From Undaria pinnatifida (Eukaryota; Sar; Phaeophyceae; Laminariales; Alariaceae), in assembly GCA_012845835.1 (NCBI GenBank), contig JABAKD010000002.1, positions 5,826,106 to 5,890,105 of the forward strand: DNA of 64,000 nucleotides, written 5' to 3'. Position numbers and translations under genes: made by a program. Positions 30,055-41,197 of the stretch are shown here, piece by piece. Below the pieces are notes generated by a model. It saw nothing but the letters and a program-made list of their open reading frames with translations. It was not told where the DNA came from and made no database searches. The stretch's first letter is position 1, and each line of letters opens with the position of its first letter.

Positions 30055-30210
30055 CCATACACCCTCGCATCCCTACGATGCCGGGGCGGAGCATGTCGGG
30101 TTTTCACCTCAACCAGGCAGATGTTGTTTGCACCATGCGCGAAGCGCGGTAAAGTGTTCTACGGCGAGTCGCATGAAGGGTAAAACCGCATATTTCCAAG
30201 AACCGCTCGT
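30055..30210. repeat. dispersed segment shared with 11.65-12.49 kb
   Basis: ACGATGCCGGGGCGGAGCAT, GTCGGGTTTTCACC and GCGAGTCGCATGAAGGGTAA parallel 11790-11915 in the same order. Confidence 0.65.
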
Positions 30211-30733
30211 CAAACGGACTTCTCGGCACCTTGTGCCCGACTTTCGTTCTCACAGATGATAGCGTCATTGAGTTGCCTGGTTTTCTGGGGTGGCCACTCC
30301 AGAGACGGCAATGAATGGGTATTACTATGTAACTGCGTCGTGAGGTCACGCACATGATTGCAGGATACACACAAAGTAGACTATCAGACGAGATAATCCC
30401 TTTACTATTCGAGTGGGCCAGCCTCTGGAAACACGTGGCACGCCATCCACCAGATAGATACGGGCCCGACAAATACGCATAAAGACATGCCAATTCTCGC
30501 TACAATATCCTCGGGCCTCTCGCCCGCCGCAGGAGCGGCCTGCACGTAACTTTGTGCAGGTCGTTTTGGTTAACTTCCACCTTTCACGTCAGCCCCATAT
30601 TAACCCGACCCCAAGCCCAGCCTTAACCCCGTTAGAGTCTTAAGCTAATCGATAACACAGGTGCAGGATTGGACTGCATCACGGGGGGAAGAGTCTCGAC
30701 AGCCGGAGCGCCATCACGCTGGGGGAGACGCGT

Positions 30734-30985
30734 GGTGCGACAGAGGTGCACCAATTTTTTTCCGGGTTTTCCTCAATTTGGGAGCTCAAGACATGATCCT
30801 CCCAAAACCTGATTCGGAGCCAAATAAAACCACTGCTGCTGGGCGAAAAAGTCCCATGGCCCCTAGGCATGCGACGAGAATCACACACCAAGACAAAAAA
30901 TGGCCTATTTCCGACGATTTTGGGTTAAGGAGCCCCGTCACACAGAAAAAAAAATCGCCAAAAAACGGTATACCTCTATCGTAAC
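30734..30985 (+). mobile_element. MITE family A, copy A10
   Basis: GGTGCGACAGAGGTGCACCA to TATACCTCTATCGTAAC. Inner CATGGCCCCTAGGCATGCGA and CGACGATTTTGGGTTAAGGA are intact. Confidence 0.88.
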
Positions 30986-30989
30986 ACGC

Positions 30990-32200
30990 ATCTTTAGAAC
31001 AACAGAATATGTACAAATTATCATACTGACAAAGAGGGCTTGCCCCATTGTTATATCTTGGTATACGTGTCCCGGGAGTCACCGCCACGTATGTATGTAG
31101 CAGTATCAATTTATTGTATGTACGCTTTTGGGGGGAAACCGTAAGTTTTTCCCCGCATCTCCGCAGATGTCACCGTCACACACATCAGTTTATCAAATAT
31201 AAGACCAGACTCGTCCGCGAGCACAAACAAACCAACACCCGACCTGCGTGTGTGCACAGCAGTCATGGTCACGTTCGTCCGAAGCGAACAATCCGAAACA
31301 TTCTTATTGAACCAAAGTACATGCCATGCCTCAAATATTCAATATCAGATTCTAAACAATACAGCCCCGAACTAAACCCGCCCGGTGACCAACAATACCC
31401 AGCGCCGTAGCTATATATAGCGGAAGTTAACCGCGGTAATCAAGCGGGAATCGCCGAGAAAATCAGGGGCCAGTTTAAGCAGAGGGTAGTACTAATCCGT
31501 ACGCCAATAAACTCTCGGTTTTGGTGATGAATCAAACCACAAATATTCCCAAAACAACCAACATTTCACCTCTAATTAATTCACTCCAAGCATTCGATTT
31601 AAGAAACAAAATAAATCTGTGTCAGAAAATGCCCTCAATTTCAATGACATGCCCAAGGCTAAGCGCCAAAAAGGTGAAACTACCAACGCTCATACGGTAT
31701 ACCAAGAACAAAAAAAAAACAAGACAATGTCCATGCTGATCGCGATCTTGTGTCGAATTTCGACAATCGTCGAAAAAACTAGAACCGTTGATAGGTCACA
31801 GTAGCAATCCGTCGAGAATCGGCGTGTGAACTAGGATCTGTACAGTCATACAGACAGAGTGCACAGCAGTAGTGTCCGTGTTAATCAATTTTCAGCCGAG
31901 AATACTCTCAATTATATGGAATGACAGACCAGAACCAAGCGGTAGTAACTAATCTGGGCCTTGCTCAGCACCAGAACAATCAAACGCCTACGAAAAACAA
32001 CCCAATAACTGGAAAATTTTGTGACTTTATTTTCTGCCAAACCTCAGAGCCCCCTTGTGTCACACCCGTCATGAAAAAAAACGCACGCAAATATGTGGTC
32101 TAGTCTACATACGTATACAGCAGTTGTGGCACCAAGTTTGTCATGTGGGTATTGCCTGAGGCTTAACTTTCCAAAGTAAAATCAAATACATAATATCGGG
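30990..32200. other. A-rich intergenic stretch without recognised feature
   Basis: Noticeably richer in A than its surroundings (31100-32110) and free of families A-F. Open frames of 60-120 codons on + follow from this composition. Confidence 0.4.
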
Positions 32201-32763
32201 TACTATGTACTTCATTTTGCCCGCTACCGCTTGCGCCATCAACGCCGTTGCTCCAATTCATACCCCCCCTCCTCCAACTCCCCCTCCTTCCCTACCACCC
32301 GCACCATCGCCTAGACCTAGCACGACGCGTATAGCATGTACTCCTAGCTGATATACATCTATGCGCGACGTAAATCTGTTGGAAATTCCCCTCCCCCCTC
32401 GCCCCGCCTTCGAACACTCCGCCCTTTCCTCACTGACTGGTTATACGACGACTTACGGGATAGACATGATAAACTGATGCATTCCTTCCACAGCCGTCAG
32501 ATTTGTCCCCTCAAAGGATAAAATAGTTTCCGCGCACAGATTGAGTTGTCCCCCCCCCCCCCCCCTCCCTCCTGTTCAAACGCCCCACCTAAAATCAAAA
32601 TATGCCAGAGTAACAAACACAATCAGGCAGTTGACATCACCTCATTACCTTTCTAGCTATCCATGCCGTAGCTCCAATTCATACCCGCCCCGCCTCCCCC
32701 CCACTCCAACACCCCCGCCTTCCCCACCATCCGCGCCATCGTCTAGACCTAGCACCAGAGCCT

Positions 32764-32979
32764 TTCTACGGTAGCCCCCCCCAAACGTTTCTCTAACGAA
32801 ATCGCCGGTTTTGAAACCAGCTCCCGGCCGTTACTCCTGAAATACGATGTCATCGTTCAATCGCCCTTTGCAAACAAGAAAATATATGGACATGTTTTTT
32901 CATAACATATTTCCTCGTGTCGAGGACCAATGAAACGTTCGTTTAAGAGATCGCCAGTTTGGGGGGAGGCATTTGTAGT
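32764..32979 (+). mobile_element. MITE family C, copy C3
   Basis: TTCTACGGTAGCCCCCCCC start, GGCATTTGTAGTATC worn end. It lacks about 25 bp in the middle (the CGGTGCCCCTTGCC block). It is inserted in a C-rich unit of the left foldback arm. Confidence 0.82.
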
Positions 32980-33679
32980 ATCAGTCACCACGCGTATAGC
33001 AAGTTTGAACATCTATGCGACCTAAAGCTGTTGGAAATCCCCTTTCCCCCCCCCACCCCTCCCACCCCTTCGAACACCCCGCCCTCTCCTCATTGGTTGT
33101 ACGACAACTTGCAGGATATATATCATAAACTGATGCATTCCTTCCACATCCGATGGTCAGATTCGTCCCCTTAAAAGGATTTATAGTTTCCACGCACAGA
33201 TAGAGTTGCCTTCCCCCCCCCCCCCTCCCCCCCGCTCCCTCTTGTTCAAACCCAGGCCCCAACGCCCTTGAAATTTCCGCCCTCCCCTCACCGGTTAAAC
33301 GACTTACAGGATACACTTGATAGGCTGATGCATTCCCTTCCGCAGCTGTCAGATTTTGCCCCCCTCAAAAAAGGGTTATATAGTTTCCGCGCAAAGATCG
33401 ACTAGCACCACCCTGTCGACCCTGGTACAAGCTACACCGTAGATAGTTTCAAAGGGAGTCGCCGACCAATATTCTTAATGAGGGCACACAACCCGTAATA
33501 CGCGCGATGGGAGTATCACACACAGCTTGCAAAGATGAGTTTCGACGACAAAAGTCTTTGATCTCGCACAGCTGGAGTGTATTTTTTATTTTGTATATAT
33601 AGTATAGACAGACAAGACCACCATATTGCTGTGTAGTACGTTACCACAAGAGCTGGGCGAGCAGAACTGAATCGAATCG

Positions 33680-33920
33680 CCCTACGATAGAGGTGCACCA
33701 TTTTCTTTTCTAACCTTACCCCTCAGTTTGGGAACCTAAGACACACCTCTCCCCCCAAAAAACTGATTTGGATGACAAAAGTAAAACTGCTACACCCCGG
33801 ATGAAAAAAGTCCCGTGGCCTCAGAGGTGCACGACGAAAGTTATGCAAAATAATGGGTTGAAGGAGCCCTGCCATTCAGACACCATGTTTTCAGGCGAAA
33901 AGTGATAACTCGACCGTAGC
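33680..33920 (+). mobile_element. MITE family A, copy A11
   Basis: CCTACGATAGAGGTGCACCA to CTCGACCGTAGC. Lies between the two terminal blocks of the family D palindrome. Confidence 0.85.
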
Positions 33921-34983
33921 GCGAGTCAATTACGTTATTAGTCAGTTATATAGTCTATATTATAAAAAATGAAATTACAATCCAGCTGTGAGATCGAATA
34001 TTTTGTCGAAACTCATCTTTGCAAACTGTGTGTGATACTCCGATCGCGCGTATTACGGGTTGTGTGTCCTCATTAAGGATATAGGTCGGCGACTCCCCTT
34101 GCAACTACAGTGTAGCTATCAGGGTCAACAGGCTGATGTTAGTCAGTCTGTGCGCGGAAACTATAAAACCCGTTTTTGAGGGGGACAAAATCTGACAGCT
34201 GTGGAAGGAAATGCATCCGTTTATCAAGTGAATCCTGTAAGTCGAATAACCAGTGAGGGGAGCGGAGTTTTGAAGGACGTGGGGGCCTGGTTTTGATCAA
34301 AAGGGAGCGGGGTTGGAGGGGGGGGGGAGAGGGGGGGGGGCGGACGGGCGGGCAATTTGTGCGTGGAAGCTATCAATCCTTTAAGGGGATAGATCTGACG
34401 GTTTTGGAAAAAAAAAAAAACTTCAACAGTTTATCACGGGGGGGGGTTGGGGCGGGGGTGGGGTGGGTGGGGCAGCTCAATCTGCGCGTGGAGACTATAA
34501 ATTATTTTGAGGGGATAAATGTGACGGTTTTGGAAAGAATGCATCAGTTCATCATGTATATCCTGGGGTAAGTCGTACAATCAGTGAGTAGAGAGAGGGT
34601 GAAGTGTTTGAGGGGGTGGGGGTGGGGGAGGGGTGGGGGGGTGGGGAGGTGGGGGGTGGGGACGGGGGGGAGGCGGGGGCGGGTTAAGGGAAGGCATTAA
34701 GGTGGCATAGATGTAGGGGTTTGCTATACGTGTGGTGCTAGGTCTAGGCGATGGTGCGGGTGGTGGGGAAGGAGGGGGCATTCGGGGCGGGGGAGGGGCG
34801 GGGGGGGCGGGCGGGGTGTTTATTTGAAAAATAATTTTCATCTAATAATGTACGATTAATAGCAGACATCCTTTTGCGCGCGGCCAGCCATCTGTGTGCA
34901 CGGCATGAGTATCCCGCCCATTTGTCTGTGTCTCTGGTCTATACTGCCACACCTTCAGCGAGAGTAGCCTGTTATGAGGCTGA

Positions 34984-35238
34984 TTCTACGATAGATAGCC
35001 TCCCCCCCTACACCAGCGATTTTCTTCAGCGAACGTTTCATGTCTACTCGACACGAGGAAAGATGCTATGAAAAAAAAGATACCCGTTTATTTTCTTGTT
35101 TGCGAACAAAACGATCAAACGATGACGTCGGGGAGGGTGGCAACGGGCACCGTATTTCAGGAGTTACGGCCGGGAGCTGGTTTCAAAACCGGCGATTTGG
35201 TTAAAGAAAGGTTGGGCGGGGGGGGGGGCATCGTAGAA
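34984..35238 (-). mobile_element. MITE family C, copy C4
   Basis: TTCTACGATAGATAGCCTCCC and GGGGGCATCGTAGAA. Core in reverse: CGAACGTTTCATGTCTACTCG, GATGACGTCGGGGAGGGTGG, GTATTTCAGGAGTTACGG. Confidence 0.9.
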
Positions 35239-35399
35239 AGACTTTGCAGGCCACACCTTCAGCGAGAATATCTGTCATGATGATGACATTCATAGTCGTC
35301 GGCACCGGAAGGAGGGCTACTGTAGCTTCACGCATTGCCGAAGCAAGAAAAAAAAAAGGCCCTAGTACGCCTATACACATAATATATATTGCGCAAATA

Positions 35400-35810
35400 G
35401 ACCTGCCCTACCCGTCCCCTCCCCCCCCCTCCCCCCCTCCCGCCCCACTTTTGATCAAAATCAGGCCCCCACGTCCTTAAAAACTCCGCCCTTCCCTCAC
35501 CGGATATTCGACTTACAGGATTCATTTGATGAACTGATGCATTTCCTTCCACAGCTGCCAGATTTTGTCCCCCCCAGAAACGGGTTTTATAGTTTCCGCG
35601 CACAGACTGCCTAACATCACCCTGTTCACCCTGATAGCTACAACACTGTAGTTGCAAGGGGAGTCGCCGACCTATATCCTTAATGAGGACACACAACCCG
35701 TAATACGCGCGATCGGAGTATCACACACAGCTTGCAAAGATGAGTTTCGACAAAATCTTCGATCTCACAGCTGGAGTGTATTTTAATTTTTATTATATAC
35801 TTCGTATATG
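35400..35810 (+). repeat. family D, single unit plus terminal block
   Basis: C-rich tract, the ATCAGGCCCCCACGTCC unit, GGGGAGTCGCCGACCTATAT and the family end CGATCGGAGTATCACACACA through CTCACAGCTGGAGTGTATTT. A full-length example of unit plus end in one orientation. Confidence 0.85.
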
Positions 35811-36783
35811 GGTATAGGGGCGCCTCCATCCATTTACGTGTGCATGCGTTTTGGTGCGCTTGCCTCCCCGTATGATTGATGAAACCGTTGCTCGGTGCGT
35901 CGCATGCTGTGTTGGTGCGGTTCTCCATCCCGCAGCAGCGGTGGTTGTAACGCATTGTCTCAGGTATAACCTGGTATATATCACAGTAGAGTATCGACGG
36001 GTACACGGCTGTGGTGAACATGACCCCCCCCCCCCCCGCCAAAATATCTATTTAAAAGATAAATATGTGTGTTCTTCACACACTAAAGCGTTCTTTCCAC
36101 GTACTCCTCGGCATTGTTGTAAAATATTTGCGCGAGTCAAGGGTTCGTTTCGTAGCCCAATAGCAAAGTGAGATCCGTGTCTACTATTAATAGTACCCTT
36201 ACATCTACTTTCATTGTGTGCGTGCGAGCTTTGTGTGTTGGTGACGTACCTGTGTTGCCTGCGATGTGCGGCTTGTTTGGCGAAGATCCACATGTAATGT
36301 TATAGGTGGGGGCATAGAGTGCCCCCTGCAGGTCTGCCAATTGAGCAGGTCCTCGGAGAGAACTCACTTTTGTTTCCTTCGTAGAGACGTAGCTTTATTC
36401 GATTCGACCAGAGCCCCGGATAGCTTCCGAGATCGGAGGCACGTGCCTCCGGTCTATTTCCTAACTTTCCCGAATATAAAACGCCAACCTTATCATACGA
36501 AACCCGTCCGAATGATATCAAATTCGGTTAATTACAGGTCTTTCGAGGCTGTATCTTAACAGTTGCCTTCGGTGGGCACAGGGTGAAACTAACGACGGCG
36601 GATCCCGAACAGATGGAACGCGGCTCGGCCTTCCAGCAACTAAAAAAAGGTCATGGGGTGTCCGTGCCCCCTGCCCCAGGCAACAACCCAGCAAACGCTT
36701 CCCGCGGGTGCTCCCAAGTGACATCGCGGGTGTTCCGGGGGGGATGATACATTTCAGATGGGGATGATATATTTCAGGGGGGG
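35811..36783. other. intergenic, no recognised feature
   Basis: Contains a C14 run at 36025 and short frames on both strands. No repeat family or gene recognised. Confidence 0.4.
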
Positions 36784-36904
36784 GTGATATATTGGAGCGG
36801 GGTTTGGATATTGCCGAAGCGTTTCCGTAAATCGGGGGGCGCCGAAAAATCGCAACATACGACCGCAAGGCAAAACGAAAACTCACCTGAACCTCCGTTG
36901 TCCG

Positions 36905-37192
36905 ATGATGCTAGTTATCATCGGTGGGCGTCTTCGTCGGGCCCCCCTGGTGCTGGAAGACGACAGCTCCATCATGCATCATGCTGGATCGTTTATCCTC
37001 GCGATGCGGTCTTGGAGCGATCGACACTTGGACGGGCCCCCTCCCTCTTGTGACATGGACATCGCAACGAAGAGCCTTCCCGCCACCGAGTTCATATCAT
37101 ACTCTTCATATACGTACATAGTCTATGGGATGTGGCTGCGAAATGTCACCCCGGAGAAAACTGAAAATGCAGGAGCGGAGGCTGAAGACTGA
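36905..37192 (+). CDS. uncharacterised open frame, up to 95 codons
   Basis: The frame reads GRLRRAPLVLEDDSSIMHHA, DMDIATKSLPATEFISYSSY and an acidic end (ENAGAEAED), closing at TGA 37190. Could be a terminal exon, but no convincing acceptor or partner exon was found. Function unknown. Confidence 0.25.
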   Translation: MMLVIIGGRLRRAPLVLEDDSSIMHHAGSFILAMRSWSDRHLDGPPPSCDMDIATKSLPATEFISYSSYTYIVYGMWLRNVTPEKTENAGAEAED

Positions 37193-37679
37193 TCACGAGG
37201 ACAGCACCCGACCGAGACTACGCAGTGGTCCCGGGTGAAGTCCTACAGATGGGCAGTCTCTATGTACTAAACTCTTGTTTCTGGCTTCTCTAGTTGGAGG
37301 GGTGAAGGGCTTCACAGAAGAGCGACATGCTGACCATCGATCTGTTTCCTACCACGGAATCCATTTTACTGTACCGGGGATAGTGGACCGTTCGAGAACT
37401 ATCCCCACATCCCCTTCCTGAATCTAGTACGTATCGTATAGTCTATACATGATACGCATCTTGGTTACCAACAACAGCTCATGGTATTGTGTGTGGACAT
37501 ATTGAGGGAGAATAGCATCAAAATCCACATCCGACGACATCACGACCCCCGTATTCTGCGATATTAAATATTAACTGATTTTGGATGTAATGTATCCATG
37601 TGTCCATATGAGAAAAATAAAATGATGCAGTATCGCCTCAACGGCACGCGGGAAAAAAAATACCAACACAGACCACCGC

Positions 37680-37785
37680 CGACTTGCCTATTTGAAAAAT
37701 AAAATAAGTATACCTCATTCAGCTGTGAGATGGACATAAACGGATTTGGATCGAAACTCATCTTTGGAAACTGGGTGTGACGGAT
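37680..37785 (-). repeat. family D terminal block, solo copy
   Basis: CAGCTGTGAGATGGACATAA and TCGAAACTCATCTTTGGAAA, followed by a weak GTGTGACGG. Isolated from any C-rich unit. Confidence 0.65.
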
Positions 37786-38084
37786 GATGAGGCCACGTGG
37801 ATATAATAGGCACGATTAGATGCGAGTCGACGAGGGAAGAAAGGGCGGGAGGACCATGAAAATGAAGGCGTGTAACGTGGCGGGGAGGGGGGAGAATGAC
37901 CTGCTTATGGTAGCCCTGGATCTGAGCTACCAGTACATCACAAGAGAGCTAGGGAGAAGGAGAAAAAAAAGTGCAAATATGATGAAGGGATGAGCATAAC
38001 AAGAAGGGAAAAAAAAAGTGTAGGACGCACCACTTTTTCCACTATCTAGCCTAAAACCAATCCAAATCGGTCACTTGTCAGAGA

Positions 38085-38830
38085 GCGGTATACTATATAA
38101 TGTACTGCTGCTATTGTTGTTGTTTGTTGTTGTTCTTACATAATGAAGTCCAGCCTCCGGCCACTCTGGAGCTGAGGAATACCCCAGGGCAAAAACACAA
38201 ACAAACCAAAGGTGGTACACGCATATATCACAGCCGATGCAATTCATGCCTCCACCAGAAACATATAAAGTGAAATCGGGAGTCCGCCTACGATGTGCCA
38301 GGTCCATACTGGTGCATACGTCTCACTACTCGCTACGCGCCTGGAAAAAACGACTTTGCCGCTTGCCACCCAAGAAAGACTACCATGTATACATTGCACG
38401 TAGTACCTATCGCTACGCATACGCATGACAGACGCAAGTCAAGTGGAAAAAAAGAAACAAAGAAAAGAAAAGAAGATATAGGAAAAAAAAGACAAGAAAG
38501 CGAAAAACGAAAAAGGGAAGAAAGAAAAGCAAGAAACGACAAGACACGAAAAGAAAGCAAGGAAAGGAAACGAGAAAAATTTTCATACTAGCAGACCCCA
38601 GGAACTGACTAAAGACGGCATTGGGCTCACAGAGGGTATCAAGTGCATCATCAATGGCACTGGGGAGGGAATGCAACATGGCGAAGAAGTTAGGGCAGTC
38701 TTACGCTATCTTGTGACGGCCCTTGGAAGGACCACAAATTTCAAGGCGATGATGGCCAGACCCAGACTTCACTTCGGCAGGATGCCCCCCCTTCCCCCCC
38801 CCCCCCCCCCCTCCCCCTCCCCCCTCCCCC
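38085..38830 (+). repeat. dispersed repeat E, copy E2
   Basis: Sister of E1: short GTT tract at 38105, AAAGTGAAATCGGGAGTCCG, an A/G-only stretch at 38435-38580, CATTGGGCTCACAGAGGGTA and ATGATGGCCAGACCCAGACT ending in a poly-C run. The relic frame near the end reads KDGIGLTEGIKCIINGTGEG and MMARPR. Confidence 0.75.
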
Positions 38831-40387
38831 TTCCGTCCGACCGCTTAGAGATGCCGACGATGGGTGCTGCTGCCGCAGCCTTTGCGCGTCGCTCTGCAGC
38901 TTCGCCTTTCTCCGTCTCATGCCAATTCCGCATTAACAACTCGGCTCCCTCCTCTACTCGTCGAAACCATCTGCCGGCCTTCTGAGTAGCCTTTCGCCAC
39001 CCTTCGAATTTCGTTCAAAAGACCGACATATCCTCCTTCACATGATATATAAGAGCTCTACTCTTATGAATAATACCCTGTACGGCCGGGTAGTTCGTCT
39101 CAACGTTCCGACTTCCCTAAAACACCTCACCTCTCACCTGGATGATTTTCAACGGCATTTCCAATCTCAGAACCTTTCCCGACGAATGAACCATGTACGA
39201 TCTTCCGCAAGTAGCCATTTCATGCTTCCTCCGAAATGTATTCATATGCTGCTACCGAATCGACCACTGAGAGCGTCCATAGCAGCGTGGGTAGGTTCAC
39301 AGTTCGGTGCCAGTCGACGCGTGAAGCAATAGCTGGAATCGTCTCGCGATAAAAACAAAGGTACGTACCGTGGTGGGGAAGGGAGAGAAGAGCATTCGTA
39401 GTGATCCCGGGCCTGTATTATGTCAAGAGAGTGAGAAGAAGAAACGAAAATCGCGAAGACGCCGGGAGGCCCCCCAAAAAAGCAAGCTAAAACAACAGCT
39501 GTATACTATTTTCCCCCTCACAGGACGCCTTATAAGAAACGAGACTAGTCAAAGGCTTAGATCCACAGGAAAGTAAGAAGTTCGGGAGCCGACATATATA
39601 TCGTACTCAAGGTTAGTGCAACGATGTAACCTTTCTTAAATAGGAATTCCGGCGTTATTATTAATCGTCAGTATTCCTGTTTCTTATTTGGCGGCATGTT
39701 CTTTGTTATATACTGCCGTATGCGAGTGTATACGTCTGACACAACGTACGCCGTAGTTCTCGAAGGGGGCACGACCTATTGTACTATTAATAACGCGTAC
39801 TCTGGCACATGTTGTACTCCACCCCGCCTACCCGGAGTTTCTTCTCACCTCGTCACCACTTGTGCATTCCCCGCGGCGTGGGACAGGACAGCGGCACAAT
39901 AACCACTGAGTGACCAACCCCCTACGGTGACGACTGCTCCCGTATACCTGCCTAAGTAGTACGTACCTGGTGAACACTTTGCAAAACACACACCACCACC
40001 ACACCACACCACACCACACCACTACGCTGTGGTACCTGTGTTAGAAGAGGCACTGCTAGTTCAAGTGAGTACTCCGGGGAAGGCTAAGTCTATTGAGTGA
40101 TACTGATGATATATCCGATGCACTCGATGGATTGCATTTCGCATACAATCTAGACTAGTCTAGTTGAAATAAAATATGCACTTTATCATAGTAGCATAGA
40201 CTATGCCGGCGGGCGGAGAGGATACTGTATTGAGTGGATGATACTCGGTCCATTACTGCTGCTGTGTCCGCTTTTCTTGGAGTTACAGTAGAATGAAACA
40301 TGGACCGCACAATCGACAGCACGAGTAAGCAAATGTGAAAACAACACACACCCACAAGTGTAGTCTACACGTACGATCTTGGGCAGG
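38831..40387. other. upstream region of the LOTUS-exonuclease gene, no recognised feature
   Basis: No repeat family member. A short CACCACACCACACC tract lies at 39995-40020. No TATA-like or other promoter element can be supported. Confidence 0.4.
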
Positions 40388-41197
40388 ATGCGCACGGAAA
40401 AACCTACTGATGGACCCTCCTGGTCAACACTTTCGACGGAGCTTGCAGCTGTCTTACGAAAGAATGGACCGGTGCTGATCGGCGAAATCGCTGGAGCGTA
40501 CAAGGTACAACACGGTAAAAACTTTGATCTGTGCGGATACAGGCTGAGAGGCTGCCTCGACGAGGGCAAACTACGGGGGCTCCGGTTAAACCAGCGAGCT
40601 GGTGGGTCATATTTGGTGTTGAACACAGCTGATGATGCCAAAACACCCAGCGTGGCGGCCGCGACCCGTCGTACCGCACCGTCCAGAAAGGCACCCAAGG
40701 CCGTGGCAAGCGCAACGAGATCTACGTCGAGGCTAACAACAAAGTGTACATCAACAGCGACAAACATTTCTACGAATGCAACGCAGGCCAGAAAGTCCGC
40801 GCCAGCCACAATCAGCGAAGCTTCTTCGAACACCAACGCCATCATGGCTTCCGGGATAACCATACGCAGCAGTACCGCGACGGCCTTCGACATGTCTCTC
40901 GGGCGCGCCACAAACACACCGTCTTCAACAGTAGAATCCACGTCAAGTGCACACCCAGGATCGGTGCCCCCAGCACAGGCAATGTTTGAGACCGGGGGGG
41001 CGGAAAACACACCGCCGCCACCCGCTGGCGACCAAAAAGGAGAGCATCAACCCGCGTACCTCATGGTTGACAGCAGCAAGACCTGTGCGGAGTTTATCGG
41101 GCCGTCGTTGAAGAACATCTGCGAGGGGCATGCGATTGCTGTTCAGCTGGAGGGACGTCGGCTCGGCTCCGAGGATGGGAGCATCGCCATCATCAAG
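40388..41197 (+). CDS. LOTUS-exonuclease exon 1
   Basis: ATG at 40388 is the first in frame. 270 codons end at donor AAG|GTAGGT. LOTUS-like part: ELAAVLRKNG, IGEIAGAYKVQHGKNFDL, CGYRLRGCLDEGKLRGL, GGSYLVL, which fits helix-helix-helix-wing spacing. The linker is low complexity (ATRSTSRLTTKCTST and similar). The exon ends inside the first strands of the exonuclease fold (HAIAVQLEGRRLG, DGSIAIIK). Confidence 0.8.

Larger units (their letters stand above)
32200..34850. mobile_element. foldback-like palindrome of C-rich tandem units (family D)
   Basis: The left arm (32200-33610) is built from units of about 190-200 bp, each a C/T-rich tract plus ACTGATGCATTCCTTCCACA, TGTCAGATTTGTCCCC and GTTTCCGCGCACAGATTGAG. 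The right arm (33950-34830) carries the same units as reverse complement (GTGCGTGGAAGCTATCAATC, GCATAGATGTAGGGGTTTGC). Long inverted arms made of tandem subrepeats are the hallmark of foldback transposons. MITE C3 lies in the left arm and A11 in the centre. No coding capacity seen. Confidence 0.65.

Noticed and set aside
40201-41010. 269-codon minus-strand frame
   Set aside because: Antisense of the Ser/Thr/Ala linker exon. The plus strand has domain motifs and correct splice phases.
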